The notes under the pieces: generated by a model | Told to the model about the DNA's origin: nothing | What the model saw: the letters and a program-made list of their open reading frames with translations, nothing else | Database searches by the model: none | Program-made: the position numbers and the translations under genes | Origin: Planctomycetota bacterium | Lineage (GTDB): Bacteria > Planctomycetota > Phycisphaerae > Sedimentisphaerales > Anaerohalosphaeraceae | DNA length: 64,000 nt | Assembly (NCBI GenBank): GCA_029552545.1 | Contig: JAKPDO010000019.1 | Span: 1-64,000, forward strand | Direction of reading: 5' to 3' | Shown here: positions 1-8,907 of the stretch, in pieces | Position numbering within the stretch: position 1 is the first letter of the stretch | Layout of the letters: every line of letters starts with the position of its first letter

Positions 1-1426
1 ATTTTTCCCCTGATGAATAAGGGATTGAAACCCTTGCAGACAATCACATTGTGTTCCGCCGCCGACTCCCGCTCCGCTTGCATTTTTCCCCTGATGAATA
101 AGGGATTGAAACTGCCTTTAAGGGCGGCTCCGCAGCTGCAGTTAACCTCTCTTGCATTTTTCCCCTGATGAATAAGGGATTGAAACTGTTTGTGAGATAG
201 TCGGGGATGGGTTGCCCTGTTTTTAGCTTGCATTTTTCCCCTGATGAATAAGGGATTGAAACTCGCCGAGTGCTTTCCACTCGGTTTCTTCACGTGGCCG
301 AAAAAACCACTTGCATTTTTCCCCTGATGAATAAGGGATTGAAACACATAATTTAGCGTTTCCGGCCGTTTACCTTCTGACAGCGCCTTGCATTTTTCCC
401 CTGATGAATAAGGGATTGAAACTACATCATAATCATAGATTCTCCAATCAATGCCGTTGTCCTTGCATTTTTCCCCTGATGAATAAGGGATTGAAACCCC
501 CCCGACAAATCGTAGTACAATCCCCATTTTTGAGCTTGCATTTTTCCCCTGATGAATAAGGGATTGAAACTTCTTATACATTCCCCCGATTTCGGCCAAG
601 AAGTAGCCCACTTGCATTTTTCCCCTGATGAATAAGGGATTGAAACAACTGTGGATTAATGTTATCGGGATACTCTCCGATAATGTGTAGTACTTGCATT
701 TTTCCCCTGATGAATAAGGGATTGAAACCCAGAATGGCCGGCAAGCCGTGTTCATTGTACAACTCCACACACTTGCATTTTTCCCCTGATGAATAAGGGA
801 TTGAAACCTTCTTTGACAGCCCCTAACTTAATTAATTGCTCGAGAGCCGCTTGCATTTTTCCCCTGATGAATAAGGGATTGAAACTGTAGATATCCACAA
901 AGTGGCGGCTGTAGGGCTGATTGCCCGTCTTGCATTTTTCCCCTGATGAATAAGGGATTGAAACTCTTTTTCTCGACGGAATTGAGTTTAATTGCCCCCC
1001 AGGGCTTGGTCTTGCATTTTTCCCCTGATGAATAAGGGATTGAAACTCATAATTTAGCGTTTCCGGCCGTTTACCTTCTGACAGCGCCTTGCATTTTTCC
1101 CCTGATGAATAAGGGATTGAAACGTCAAAAATCTCATCTATCGTATAGCCGGCGGCTTTCAGGCCTTGCATTTTTCCCCTGATGAATAAGGGATTGAAAC
1201 TGCCGATGTTGTCGCCGTCTAACTCCTGTACCTCACCTTTTCTTGCATTTTTCCCCTGATGAATAAGGGATTGAAACACTTCAAAGCCCGTGCGGTAATA
1301 TAATCCCAGTTTACCGCTTGCATTTTTCCCCTGATGAATAAGGGATTGAAACACTTGCTCGCCCATCACCATTGCGGCGGCGTCTATAGGCTTGCATTTT
1401 TCCCCTGATGAATAAGGGATTGAAAC
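1..1426 (+). CRISPR. CRISPR array, 19 repeats and 18 spacers, cut by the left edge
   Basis: The repeat is 36 nt, beginning CTTGCATTTTTCCCC and ending AAGGGATTGAAAC. All 18 full copies appear identical; the first copy (1-31) lacks its first 5 nt because the window starts there. Repeats begin at 77, 151, 227, 310, 387, 462, 535, 611, 693, 772, 850, 929, 1011, 1088, 1165, 1242, 1317 and 1391. Spacers are 37-47 nt. The ATTGAAAC end is the classic 8-nt crRNA 5' handle of many type I and III systems, so transcription is inferred left to right, with the leader and probably the cas genes left of the window. The right flank is not AT-rich, which agrees with a trailer end. Spacers 5 (346-386) and 14 (1047-1087) are the same except for the first base. 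No cas gene is in the window, so the subtype is open. Confidence 0.98.
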
Positions 1427-1465
1427 TGAACGGCAGCCAGTCTCCAGACACCAGTTGCCAGTTAT

Positions 1466-2164
1466 CAGTTATCAGTCATCAGTGAGCAGTTATCCTGCAA
1501 ATTCGTTTGCTTTTCTCCCTCCTTTTCTTAATCCGTGTAATCCGTGAAATCCGTGGTTAATTTATTTGGGTGTTCACGTTTTGTATTTCGGATTTCGGTT
1601 GTTCCCGGCCGCTGGATTCTCGCCTTCCTTCTTCGCTGAAGCTGCGAAGGACGAGACGCGGGAAGAGGAAGAATGGATTCCCGCCTGCGCGGGAATGACA
1701 ATAAGGGCGGGAATGACAATAAGGGCGGGAATGACAATAAGGGCGGGAATGACAGTAAGGCGAGGGAGTGACAACGAAGACGGGGATGACAGCGAGGGCG
1801 GGAATGACAGGCGCGGCGTTGGATATCCTCCTGTCTCCTTCGCTAAAGCTTCGGAGGACAAGACGCGGGTTTCTTGTGTTATCCGTGAAATCCGCGGTTA
1901 AGTATCCAGTGGCCAGTTATCAGTCATCAGTGAGCAGTCATCCTTGTAAATTCGTTTGCTTTTCTCCCTCCTTTTCTTAATCCGTGAAATCCGTGTAATC
2001 CGTGGTTAAATGAAAGCTTAAGCGGCCAGCAGCCAGAAGCCAGTGCCCAGCATTCAGTTGCCAGTCTTCAGTTATCAGTCATCAGTGAGCAGTTGTCCTG
2101 CAAATTCGTTTGTTTTCTGCCTTGGTTTTTTTGAATCTGTGAAATCTGTGTAATCTGTGGTTAA
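1466..2164. repeat. Three dispersed copies of a ~95-bp non-coding repeat
   Basis: Copies lie at about 1466-1560, 1914-2009 and 2069-2164. Each has CAGTTATCAGTCATCAGTGA, then a stretch containing AAATTCGTTTG, then a ~10-bp periodic tail of AATCCGTGA/TAATCCGTG units ending in GTGGTTAA. The third copy is the most diverged (AATCTGTG instead of AATCCGTG). Between copies one and two is a further repeat cluster (1619-1872). I see no credible gene between the CRISPR array and 2229; the short open frames here are low-complexity products of the repeats. Confidence 0.85.
1674..1814. repeat. Inverted repeat followed by ~7 decaying 18-bp tandem repeats
   Basis: A short inverted repeat, TTCCCGCCTGCGCGGGAA, starts the block. 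Its right arm is the start of an 18-bp unit, GCGGGAATGACAATAAGG, at 1689, 1707 and 1725. A one-base variant follows at 1743, and more diverged units continue to about 1814. Flanking it are two related motifs, CTTCGCTGAAGCTGCGAAGG (about 1639) and CTTCGCTAAAGCTTCGGAGG (about 1840). The GGAATGAC-type element is a REP-like sequence seen in many bacterial genomes (general knowledge); here one arm appears to have expanded in tandem. Confidence 0.8.
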
Positions 2165-2214
2165 TCATTTCGGATTTCCATTTCCTCCGACTCCCTTTGA
2201 GGCCTGCGGTCTGG

Positions 2215-2220
2215 TATAAT
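2215..2220 (+). promoter_or_regulatory. -10 box very close to the uvrC start
   Basis: A perfect TATAAT lies 8 nt before the ATG at 2229. Transcription would begin at or next to the start codon, giving a leaderless or nearly leaderless mRNA. No Shine-Dalgarno sequence precedes this start. No convincing -35 box is seen at 16-18 nt spacing. Confidence 0.5.
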
Positions 2221-2228
2221 CTTCCTTG

Positions 2229-3563
2229 ATGGCACTGTCTGAAGACAAACTGCAGGCCCTGCGGGAGAAGATACGTTCCTTTCCGACGGGGCCGGGGCTG
2301 TATTTTATGAAGGATGCCGAGGAGAAGGTGCTCTACATCGGCAAGGGCAAGAATCTCCGCGCGCGGGTGAGCAGCTATTTTCAGCCCGGGGCCAATCTGG
2401 CCGAGACCCGCGGCCCGTGGATTGCCGAGATGCTCAGCCGCGTAGCGGATGTGGATTATCTGGAAACGGCCGGCGAGGCGGAAGCGATTCTGCAGGAGGC
2501 CCGCCTGATTAAGGATATTCACCCGCCGTACAATACGGATTTAAAAGATTCCAAGACCTTTCCCTATCTGGAAATTACGACGCGCGAAGATTTTCCGGGG
2601 GTGTATATCACGCGCAGTCCCAACCCCCGCAGCCGGCTGTTCGGGCCGTTTACGGCCGTACGCGACCTGCGGCAGGTGCTGGGGCTTCTGCAGAAGATTT
2701 TTCTGTTTCGCACGTGCACGCTGGAGATTCGTTTGGACGACCCGAAGCGGCGGTTTTTCCGGCCGTGTCTTTTGTATCATATCCGCCAATGCACCGCGCC
2801 GTGCGCGGACAAGGTCAGCCGCCGGGACTACCGCCGGCAGATACGCGATTTGATTCGGTTTCTGGGTTCGAAGCGCTCGTCGTACATCGAGGGACTCCGC
2901 CGGCGGATGCAGGAGGCCTCGCGGCGGCAGGATTTCGAAGAGGCGGCCCGGCTGCGGGACCGGATTCGGCTTTTGGAAAATCTGGACAAACGCGGCACCG
3001 CCGAGGAGCACGTGCAGCCGGAGGTGTTTTTTCAGGACCCGACGGAGGCGCTGGAAAAACTTCAGCATCTTCTCAAAAGCCCGCAGCCGATCCGGATTAT
3101 CGAGGGGTTTGATATTGCTCATCTGGCCGGCAGCGAGACGGTCGGGGCGATGGTGCAGTTCATCGACGGCAAGCCCTTTAAGGAGGGCTATCGGCGTTTC
3201 CGCATCCGGGCGGCGGGCTCTTCCGATGATTTTGCGGCGATTGCGGAGGTCATCAGCCGGCGGTACAAACACGCGCTGGCGGGTGAGGAGCTCTGGCCGG
3301 ATTTGGTGCTGATTGACGGCGGGCTCGGCCATCTGCACGCCGCCGAAGAGGCCCTGCGGTCGATGGGGGCTCCGATGCCGAATCTGGCGGCGATTGCCAA
3401 GCGGGAGGAGCTGATTTATCTGCCCGGCCGGGCGGAGCCGCTGCGGCTGTCGGCGATTTCACCGGTGCGAAAGCTGCTTCAGTACGTCCGCGATGAGGCG
3501 CATCGGTTCGCGCAGCATTATCATCATATCCTGCGCCGAAAGAAGATGCTGGAGGAGGAATAG
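2229..3563 (+). CDS. uvrC: UvrC-type excinuclease subunit lacking the C-terminal HhH domain
   Basis: UvrC makes the dual incision in nucleotide excision repair after UvrAB finds the lesion. Numbered from an alternative TTG start at 2226, the GIY-YIG domain spans about 20-100 (GPGLYFMKD, VLYIGKGKNLRARV). A Cys cluster (C164, C181, C189, C193) matches the region reported to hold an Fe-S cluster in E. coli UvrC. The UVR (UvrB-binding) helix pair is at 222-252. The RNase H-like endonuclease domain has its expected acids and His: D296 (GFDIAH), D364 (LIDGG) and H426 (RDEAHRFA). The protein stops at 445 residues, 15 residues after this motif, whereas usual UvrC is near 600 with a tandem HhH domain. 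No HhH remnant follows, because the convergent gene begins 10 bp later. ATG at 2229 is chosen; TTG at 2226 adds one residue. Confidence 0.93.
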   Translation: MALSEDKLQALREKIRSFPTGPGLYFMKDAEEKVLYIGKGKNLRARVSSYFQPGANLAETRGPWIAEMLSRVADVDYLETAGEAEAILQEARLIKDIHPPYNTDLKDSKTFPYLEITTREDFPGVYITRSPNPRSRLFGPFTAVRDLRQVLGLLQKIFLFRTCTLEIRLDDPKRRFFRPCLLYHIRQCTAPCADKVSRRDYRRQIRDLIRFLGSKRSSYIEGLRRRMQEASRRQDFEEAARLRDRIRLLENLDKRGTAEEHVQPEVFFQDPTEALEKLQHLLKSPQPIRIIEGFDIAHLAGSETVGAMVQFIDGKPFKEGYRRFRIRAAGSSDDFAAIAEVISRRYKHALAGEELWPDLVLIDGGLGHLHAAEEALRSMGAPMPNLAAIAKREELIYLPGRAEPLRLSAISPVRKLLQYVRDEAHRFAQHYHHILRRKKMLEEE

Positions 3564-3573
3564 CCCGGCGGGT

Positions 3574-4593
3574 CTATTCGGCCTTTCGGGCGTATTTGCG
3601 GGCGATTCCAAACAGCAGCAGGGCCAGCAGGATGAGGGCGGACAGATGACCCGCCCAGTCCGGAAGGGCGATGCTGTGATGATGCATCATTTCGACGGCC
3701 TTCTGGCGCGGCAGGAAAGCATCGACAATCAGGCCGCTTGCGAGGGCACAAAAGGCGGTCGAAAACAGAAACAAAAGGGCGGAGCGAGGGCCGAGGACGC
3801 CCCAAAGTGTGGACAGTCCTGCGGCGTTGGTGGCCGGACCGGTCATTAAGAAGACCAGCGCAGCGCCGGGCGAAAGGCCCTTGGCAATCAGCGCAGCGGC
3901 AATCGGCACCGAGGCGGTAGCGCAGACGTAAATCGGAATGCCGACGAACATCATCACGAACATCGCCAGCAGATTGCTGCCGGCGGCCAGACGGACGGCA
4001 AACAGGTCATCCGGCACCCAAACGGAAATAGCGGCGGCAATCAGCAGGCCGATGAGCATCGGCAAGCCGATGTCGGTCGGCAGGGTTACAAAGCCGTGGC
4101 GAAGCATCCGTTTCCATTTGGGCGGTTTCTTTTCCTTCGTGCAGCAGTCGTCCGCACAGGATTTGGAAGACTCCGCGGCGCCGCTGTCGGCAGGATCAAA
4201 CAGATTGACCAGTCCGCCGCCGAACAGACCGGTCAGAAATGCGGCAATCGGACGCAGGACGGCGAAAAAGGGCCCCAGCAGCGAATAGGTTACGAAGATG
4301 CTGTCCACACCGGTTTGCGGCGTTGACAAAAGAAACGACACGGCTGCCCCGCGCCCGGCGCCGTGTTTGTACAGCGACATCGTGACCGGAATCACGCCGC
4401 AGGAGCACAGCGGCAGGGGGATTCCGAACAGCGAGGCCTTGACGACTGCGCCGAAGCCCCGTCCGCCCAGATGCCGCTCCACCAGGGCAGGGGAAATCCA
4501 GATGCTCAGCAAACCCGCCGCAAAAAAACCGAACAGCAGATAGGGAGACATCTGAGCCAGTGTGGACCAAAATTCCTTTATAAACTCCGTCAT
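3574..4593 (-). CDS. SO_0444-type permease (ArsP/DUF318 family), probable Cu/Zn efflux
   Basis: This is a 339-residue polytopic membrane protein of the permease family that includes ArsP and the SO_0444 putative Cu/Zn efflux transporters. Two blocks of hydrophobic helices flank a cytoplasmic loop. The diagnostic motif IPLPLCSCGVIPV (C63, C65) follows the second helix, with STPQTGVDSI soon after. The central loop carries C146, C150 and C151 before a basic stretch, as in metal-binding loops of this family. A second copy of the repeat-like core contains VFLMTGPATNAAG. The substrate is inferred from the family. It is the last gene of the minus-strand run after the S41 protease (58-nt gap) and converges on uvrC. 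Confidence 0.85.
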   Translation of the reverse strand: MTEFIKEFWSTLAQMSPYLLFGFFAAGLLSIWISPALVERHLGGRGFGAVVKASLFGIPLPLCSCGVIPVTMSLYKHGAGRGAAVSFLLSTPQTGVDSIFVTYSLLGPFFAVLRPIAAFLTGLFGGGLVNLFDPADSGAAESSKSCADDCCTKEKKPPKWKRMLRHGFVTLPTDIGLPMLIGLLIAAAISVWVPDDLFAVRLAAGSNLLAMFVMMFVGIPIYVCATASVPIAAALIAKGLSPGAALVFLMTGPATNAAGLSTLWGVLGPRSALLFLFSTAFCALASGLIVDAFLPRQKAVEMMHHHSIALPDWAGHLSALILLALLLFGIARKYARKAE

Positions 4594-4651
4594 ACGGCAA
4601 CTTTCTCTTTTTTACTGTCTATCTCTTCTACGCCTGCGGACTCGGAATGTT

Positions 4652-6886
4652 TCACAGATTCGGGTCGGCGGCGGCAGCGGGCGCAGGCACATTCGGGTCT
4701 GCCGACGAAGGGAGAGGATGCTCGGAGGCAAGGATTTTTGCTTTCAGAATCGTCAGGCCGGCGGCCAGCGGCGGGTCGGAGCTGACGAGCGCCTCCAGCA
4801 GAGGCAAAAGGTCCTGCTGAATCTGCTGCGGGCTTTTGTCCTGGGATTCGCGGAAGAATTTTTCGAGATTGCGGCGTGCCTGGCGGGCTTTTTCCAGCTG
4901 CGGTTCGCCCGTTTCCACAATCACATCCGGCAGCAGACCCCAGTCGGTTCGATTTTGTTTGAGCCGCTGATAGCGATTGGGAACCTCCCGGCCGTCGGAC
5001 AGCTGATAAATACCGCGGGTGTATTTGAGCCGGCAGCCGTTGGGAAGGGGTTCGACCTCCTGAACCGTGCCTTTCCCGTAGGTGCGGGTTCCGACCAGAA
5101 CGGCGCGGGGCGCGTGCGGAGCGGCCAGAGCACCGGCCAGAATTTCCGCCCCGCTGGCGGTGCCGTCATCGACCAGAACGGCCATCGGGATATCCAGCTG
5201 AAGCGCGCCGGCGGCGGCCGTGATTTCCTGCTCAATGCCTTCCCGCGTGCAGGTTCGGACGATGACGCCGGTTTCGAGGAACAGGTCTGCGACGCCGACG
5301 GCCGCATCGAGCAAACCGCCGCTGTTGGAGCGAAGGTCCAGCAGCAGGCCGCGCAGCCCGTTGGCGTGAAGTTTTTCGAGAATCTGCCGCAGCGTCTGGG
5401 CGGTGTCTTTTCGAAAGCCGCTCAGCCGAATATAGGCGATGTGCGGGTCGGCATCAATCTGATAGGCGCTCAGACCGCCGTTGGTTTTCAGGGGCTGCTC
5501 GAGCGGGGAGGTGTTGCCGTGCAGCGACGGCAGGACAATTTTGCGGCGGAGAAGCGTGACAGTCTGTTCCTCCTCATGCCGCCGGAGAGTCAGAGTGACG
5601 GGAGTATCTGCCGGACCGGAAATCAGGCGAACAGCACAGTCAAGAGTCAGGTTTTCCGTAGAGGTTCCGTCAATGGCCAGGATGGAATCGCCGACTTGAA
5701 GCTGTCCGGATTCCTCCGCGGGAGAATCGGGGATGATTTCGATAATGGTCAGCTGGTTGTCCTGACGGGCAATCCGAATGCCCACACCGGCGAACTCTCC
5801 GCTCATCTGCTTGTCAAACTCTTCGCTTCGGGCGGGCCAGACGATTTCGGTATAGGGGTCCAGCTCCTCCAGCACGGCCTCGGCAAGCAGCTGCACGAGC
5901 AGACCCTCCGGCAGCCGAAGGGTCGAGCGGTTCAGGTCCAGCAGGATGCGGATTTGTTCGAGAAAGGCCGGAAGGTCTGATTGGGTCTGCGGGGATGAGT
6001 CTGCCGATTCCTGCAGATTTTTCAGCCGCTGGTTCCATGCAGCCAGCGTATTCGGATCTGCAGAGTAGAGAAAATCTTTTCGTCCGCAGGCGAGCACCTC
6101 TCCGATGTGCCGGGCACAGGCGAGGGCACGGCGGTTCAGGGCCGAATAATTCAGGGGAATGAAATATTTTTGGTCGAGCCGCCGGAGGGCTTCAAAGAAA
6201 ATTTCGGCCTGGACGGAGGCATAAGGATCGCTCTGGCCCGGACAAAGGGGGGCTGTGAGTTTTTTCTCAACGGCGATTTTGGACAGCAAGTCGGTTTTTT
6301 CCTGCTGCAGAGCCGGATTGTTCGGGTCGGCGGCCAAAAGCACCCAAAGACCGGCCCGCCAGGCTTTTTCATATTCTCCCTGCGACTGCCAGCGGCGGAT
6401 ATTTCGGCGAATTTGTTCGGTCAGCGAGGAGACAAAAGGTTCCGACAAAAACTTGCGTTCGTCCGAATGATCCTTTCGGCTCTGAATCAGCAGAGAAAGG
6501 ATTTCCTCCGGCTTTGCCGAAACCTGATTGGGGTCGCTCCGGAGCTGTTCGATTCTCTGGTGCAGTTTTTCGGCGGCCTGCTGATTTTGCCGCCTCCATT
6601 CCTCCTGAAACGTTTTGTATCGTGTCAGAAGCGTGTGAAGATTTCGGCGAAAGTCGTCCTCCCGCCGGACAGACCGCTCGAGGAGCAACAGAGCAGTATC
6701 AAAATCGCCTTTGTCCACATAGCCCAGCAGAAGGGTTCGTTCGGCCTGCTGAAGAGAAAAAGGTTCGGCGGCCCGGCGGGACGGACAATTGCAGTCGTTT
6801 GCCGTCCCTGCGGCGGCGAAACTGATTAGAACTGCCGCCGGCAGCAGGGCGTGATAAATGGATACGAGCCGCTTTTTACTTTGCAT
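4652..6886 (-). CDS. S41 family C-terminal processing peptidase with PDZ domain
   Basis: This is an exported serine protease of the CtpA/tail-specific protease family, 744 residues. It starts with a signal peptide (hydrophobic 14-27, ending AAAGTA). A long helical, charged N-terminal region (about 40-300) has no family I can name. The PDZ domain is at about 365-445 (FAGVGIRI, PAEESGQLQVGDSILAIDG). The catalytic S41 core follows, with nucleophile S578 in DDGTASGAEI and general-base K605 in TYGKGTVQ. PDZ and S41 order is normal, but the N-terminal extension is much longer than in plain CtpA. It sits 54 nt downstream of rpoD on the same strand and may share its transcript. The physiological substrate cannot be read from the sequence. 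Confidence 0.92.
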   Translation of the reverse strand: MQSKKRLVSIYHALLPAAVLISFAAAGTANDCNCPSRRAAEPFSLQQAERTLLLGYVDKGDFDTALLLLERSVRREDDFRRNLHTLLTRYKTFQEEWRRQNQQAAEKLHQRIEQLRSDPNQVSAKPEEILSLLIQSRKDHSDERKFLSEPFVSSLTEQIRRNIRRWQSQGEYEKAWRAGLWVLLAADPNNPALQQEKTDLLSKIAVEKKLTAPLCPGQSDPYASVQAEIFFEALRRLDQKYFIPLNYSALNRRALACARHIGEVLACGRKDFLYSADPNTLAAWNQRLKNLQESADSSPQTQSDLPAFLEQIRILLDLNRSTLRLPEGLLVQLLAEAVLEELDPYTEIVWPARSEEFDKQMSGEFAGVGIRIARQDNQLTIIEIIPDSPAEESGQLQVGDSILAIDGTSTENLTLDCAVRLISGPADTPVTLTLRRHEEEQTVTLLRRKIVLPSLHGNTSPLEQPLKTNGGLSAYQIDADPHIAYIRLSGFRKDTAQTLRQILEKLHANGLRGLLLDLRSNSGGLLDAAVGVADLFLETGVIVRTCTREGIEQEITAAAGALQLDIPMAVLVDDGTASGAEILAGALAAPHAPRAVLVGTRTYGKGTVQEVEPLPNGCRLKYTRGIYQLSDGREVPNRYQRLKQNRTDWGLLPDVIVETGEPQLEKARQARRNLEKFFRESQDKSPQQIQQDLLPLLEALVSSDPPLAAGLTILKAKILASEHPLPSSADPNVPAPAAAADPNL

Positions 6887-6940
6887 AGTTTTTCCGGGGC
6901 AATCCGATTCGCAGACAGGGTCAGCAGGTCCTGAGACGGC

Positions 6941-8860
6941 TTAAGCGGACGGGTCCGGCGGCAGGGTGGGTTTGCCGTCCAGAAATCCTTCCAGCCGTCT
7001 GGAGCGGACCGGATGCTGGAGTTTCCGGATGGCCTTGGCTTCCACCTGCCGGACTCGCTCGCGGGTCACCTTGAAGATTCGTCCGACCTCTTCGAGGGTA
7101 TAGGTATAGCCGTCTCCGATGCCGTAGCGGAGTTTGATAATTTCCCGCTCACGGTACGTGAGGGTTTTGAGGACCTCGTCAATTCGTTCTTTGAGCATTT
7201 CCTGCGCAGCGGACTGGACCGGGGATTCGACGCTTTCGTCTTCGATAAAGTCGCCGAAGTAGCTGTCTTCGCTTTCGCCGATGGGCCGATCGAGACTGAA
7301 CGGATGCTTGCTGATTTTCATCACGCGGCGTGTCTCGGTGATGGACATATTGGCTTCGGCGGCGATTTCTTCGATGGTGGGTTCTCGTCCGAGCTTCTGC
7401 ATCAGATTCTTGCTGATGGTGCGCAGTTTGCTCATCGTCTCAATCATATGCACGGGGATGCGGATGGTGCGGGCATGGTCGGCGATGGCGCGGGTGATGG
7501 CCTGACGAATCCACCAGGTGGCGTAGGTGCTGAACTTATAGCCGCGCCGATACTCGTATTTGTCCACAGCCCGCATCAGGCCGGTGTTGCCTTCCTGAAT
7601 GATGTCCAGGAAGCTTAAACCCCGATTGCGATATTTTTTGGCGATGGAGACCACCAGACGCAGGTTGCCGCCGGCCAGCCGACGCTTGGCGTCTTCATAC
7701 TGGGAGAAGACCGCCCGGATGGCCCGCAGGCGTTTGGACAGCTGACGGGGCGTTTCCAGCACAAGTTCCTGCAGCCCCTGCAGCTCCTGCTTCATTGCGC
7801 GGATATCTTCTTCGCTGTGGTCGCGATTGGGGCCGGCTTCAATGGCGGCCTGCAGCTGGAGCATCTTGGAATGAATGCCCTCCAGTTTCTTCATCATCGG
7901 CTGGATGCGGCTGGTCCGCAGCGACAATTCCTCCAGCAGTGTAGCAATCTTGCGGCGGTTGCGGTGAATCTGCCGGATGTATTTTTTGGCCTCGTCGAGG
8001 GATGAACAAGCCATCGAGGCGGCAAAAAGCTCCTGGTTGCGGTTGAGCAGTTTTGTGACGGTGTCGAGGTTCTGAGGCATCCGGTTTTTCACGAAGGCGC
8101 GGACTTCGGATTCGCCGCTGCCCATTTTCATCGTCCGATCGAAGGGAAGCGAACCATCGTCCACCTGCTGGAGGATTTCAACCGCGTGCCGGGCGCAGTA
8201 ATCGCACCCCAGAACCTTGCGGCGGAAGGCCAGCCGTGTGAACTCGATTTTGCGGGCCAGACTGATTTCCTCCTCCCGCGTCAGCAGCGGGATTTCGCCC
8301 ATCTGGGTCAAATACATCCGCACGGGGTCATCGATTCGCCGGCCTTCCGCTTCTTCCAGGTGTTCCTCCAGAAGAAGGTCTTCTTCGATTTCCGCCTCTT
8401 TGGTGAATTCTTCATCGGTTTCTTCCCGGGCTTCTTTTCGATGACGCGGCAGGTCCGTCTCGTCGATGAGCTGCACACCGGCTTCGTCGAGCGTCATCAG
8501 CAGGTTGTCCAGCCGTGCCGGACTGATAATCTCATCGGGCAGGTCATCGTTGATTTCTTCGTAGGTTAAATATCCCTTTTCCTTGCCTTTGCGGATGATG
8601 GCGGCGATACGCTCTTCGATGAGCCGGATGCGGTCGGGCTGGTCGCTTTCCCGTCCGTCTCCCTGCGGAATCGGCAGGGACGGCGGCGTCGGCTCCGCCT
8701 CGTCCAGCGGTGCTTCGACGTCTCCTTCGTCCAGGTCCTCTTCTGTGTCCGGAATCGCATCGAGCGCCTCGTCGATTTCGGGGTCTTCATCCCCGAAATC
8801 ATCCGTCAGGTCGAAAATCTCATCCGGGTTCTCGTCGTGTCTGTATTTTTTTGGCTGCAT
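6941..8860 (-). CDS. rpoD: Primary RNA polymerase sigma factor RpoD (sigma-70)
   Basis: This is the housekeeping sigma factor, 639 residues, directing RNA polymerase to -35/-10 promoters. An acidic N-terminus leads into region 1.1 ([20 protein letters not shown]). Region 1.2 is [12 protein letters not shown], followed by a large non-conserved helical region. Region 2 contains [33 protein letters not shown] and [13 protein letters not shown]. Region 3 contains [14 protein letters not shown]. Region 4 ends with [11 protein letters not shown] and the helix-turn-helix [18 protein letters not shown] clear AGGAG lies 5 nt before the ATG. It follows dnaG with a 47-nt gap, a reduced form of the classical rpsU-dnaG-rpoD macromolecular-synthesis operon. 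Confidence 0.98.
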   Translation of the reverse strand: MQPKKYRHDENPDEIFDLTDDFGDEDPEIDEALDAIPDTEEDLDEGDVEAPLDEAEPTPPSLPIPQGDGRESDQPDRIRLIEERIAAIIRKGKEKGYLTYEEINDDLPDEIISPARLDNLLMTLDEAGVQLIDETDLPRHRKEAREETDEEFTKEAEIEEDLLLEEHLEEAEGRRIDDPVRMYLTQMGEIPLLTREEEISLARKIEFTRLAFRRKVLGCDYCARHAVEILQQVDDGSLPFDRTMKMGSGESEVRAFVKNRMPQNLDTVTKLLNRNQELFAASMACSSLDEAKKYIRQIHRNRRKIATLLEELSLRTSRIQPMMKKLEGIHSKMLQLQAAIEAGPNRDHSEEDIRAMKQELQGLQELVLETPRQLSKRLRAIRAVFSQYEDAKRRLAGGNLRLVVSIAKKYRNRGLSFLDIIQEGNTGLMRAVDKYEYRRGYKFSTYATWWIRQAITRAIADHARTIRIPVHMIETMSKLRTISKNLMQKLGREPTIEEIAAEANMSITETRRVMKISKHPFSLDRPIGESEDSYFGDFIEDESVESPVQSAAQEMLKERIDEVLKTLTYREREIIKLRYGIGDGYTYTLEEVGRIFKVTRERVRQVEAKAIRKLQHPVRSRRLEGFLDGKPTLPPDPSA

Positions 8861-8907
8861 GGAACTCCTGTTCTTCTTTCTGTCTCCGGCGTCCGGCAGG
8901 TTCTGTT

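Noticed and set aside
752-1372. A 206-residue open frame on the minus strand through the CRISPR array
   Set aside because: It is repeats and spacers read together; all three minus frames of the repeat lack stops, so long false frames arise easily.
1528-1861. Short frames translating as FPRRRES or VIPAQAGIHS
   Set aside because: These peptides are well-known false translations of REP-like repeats.
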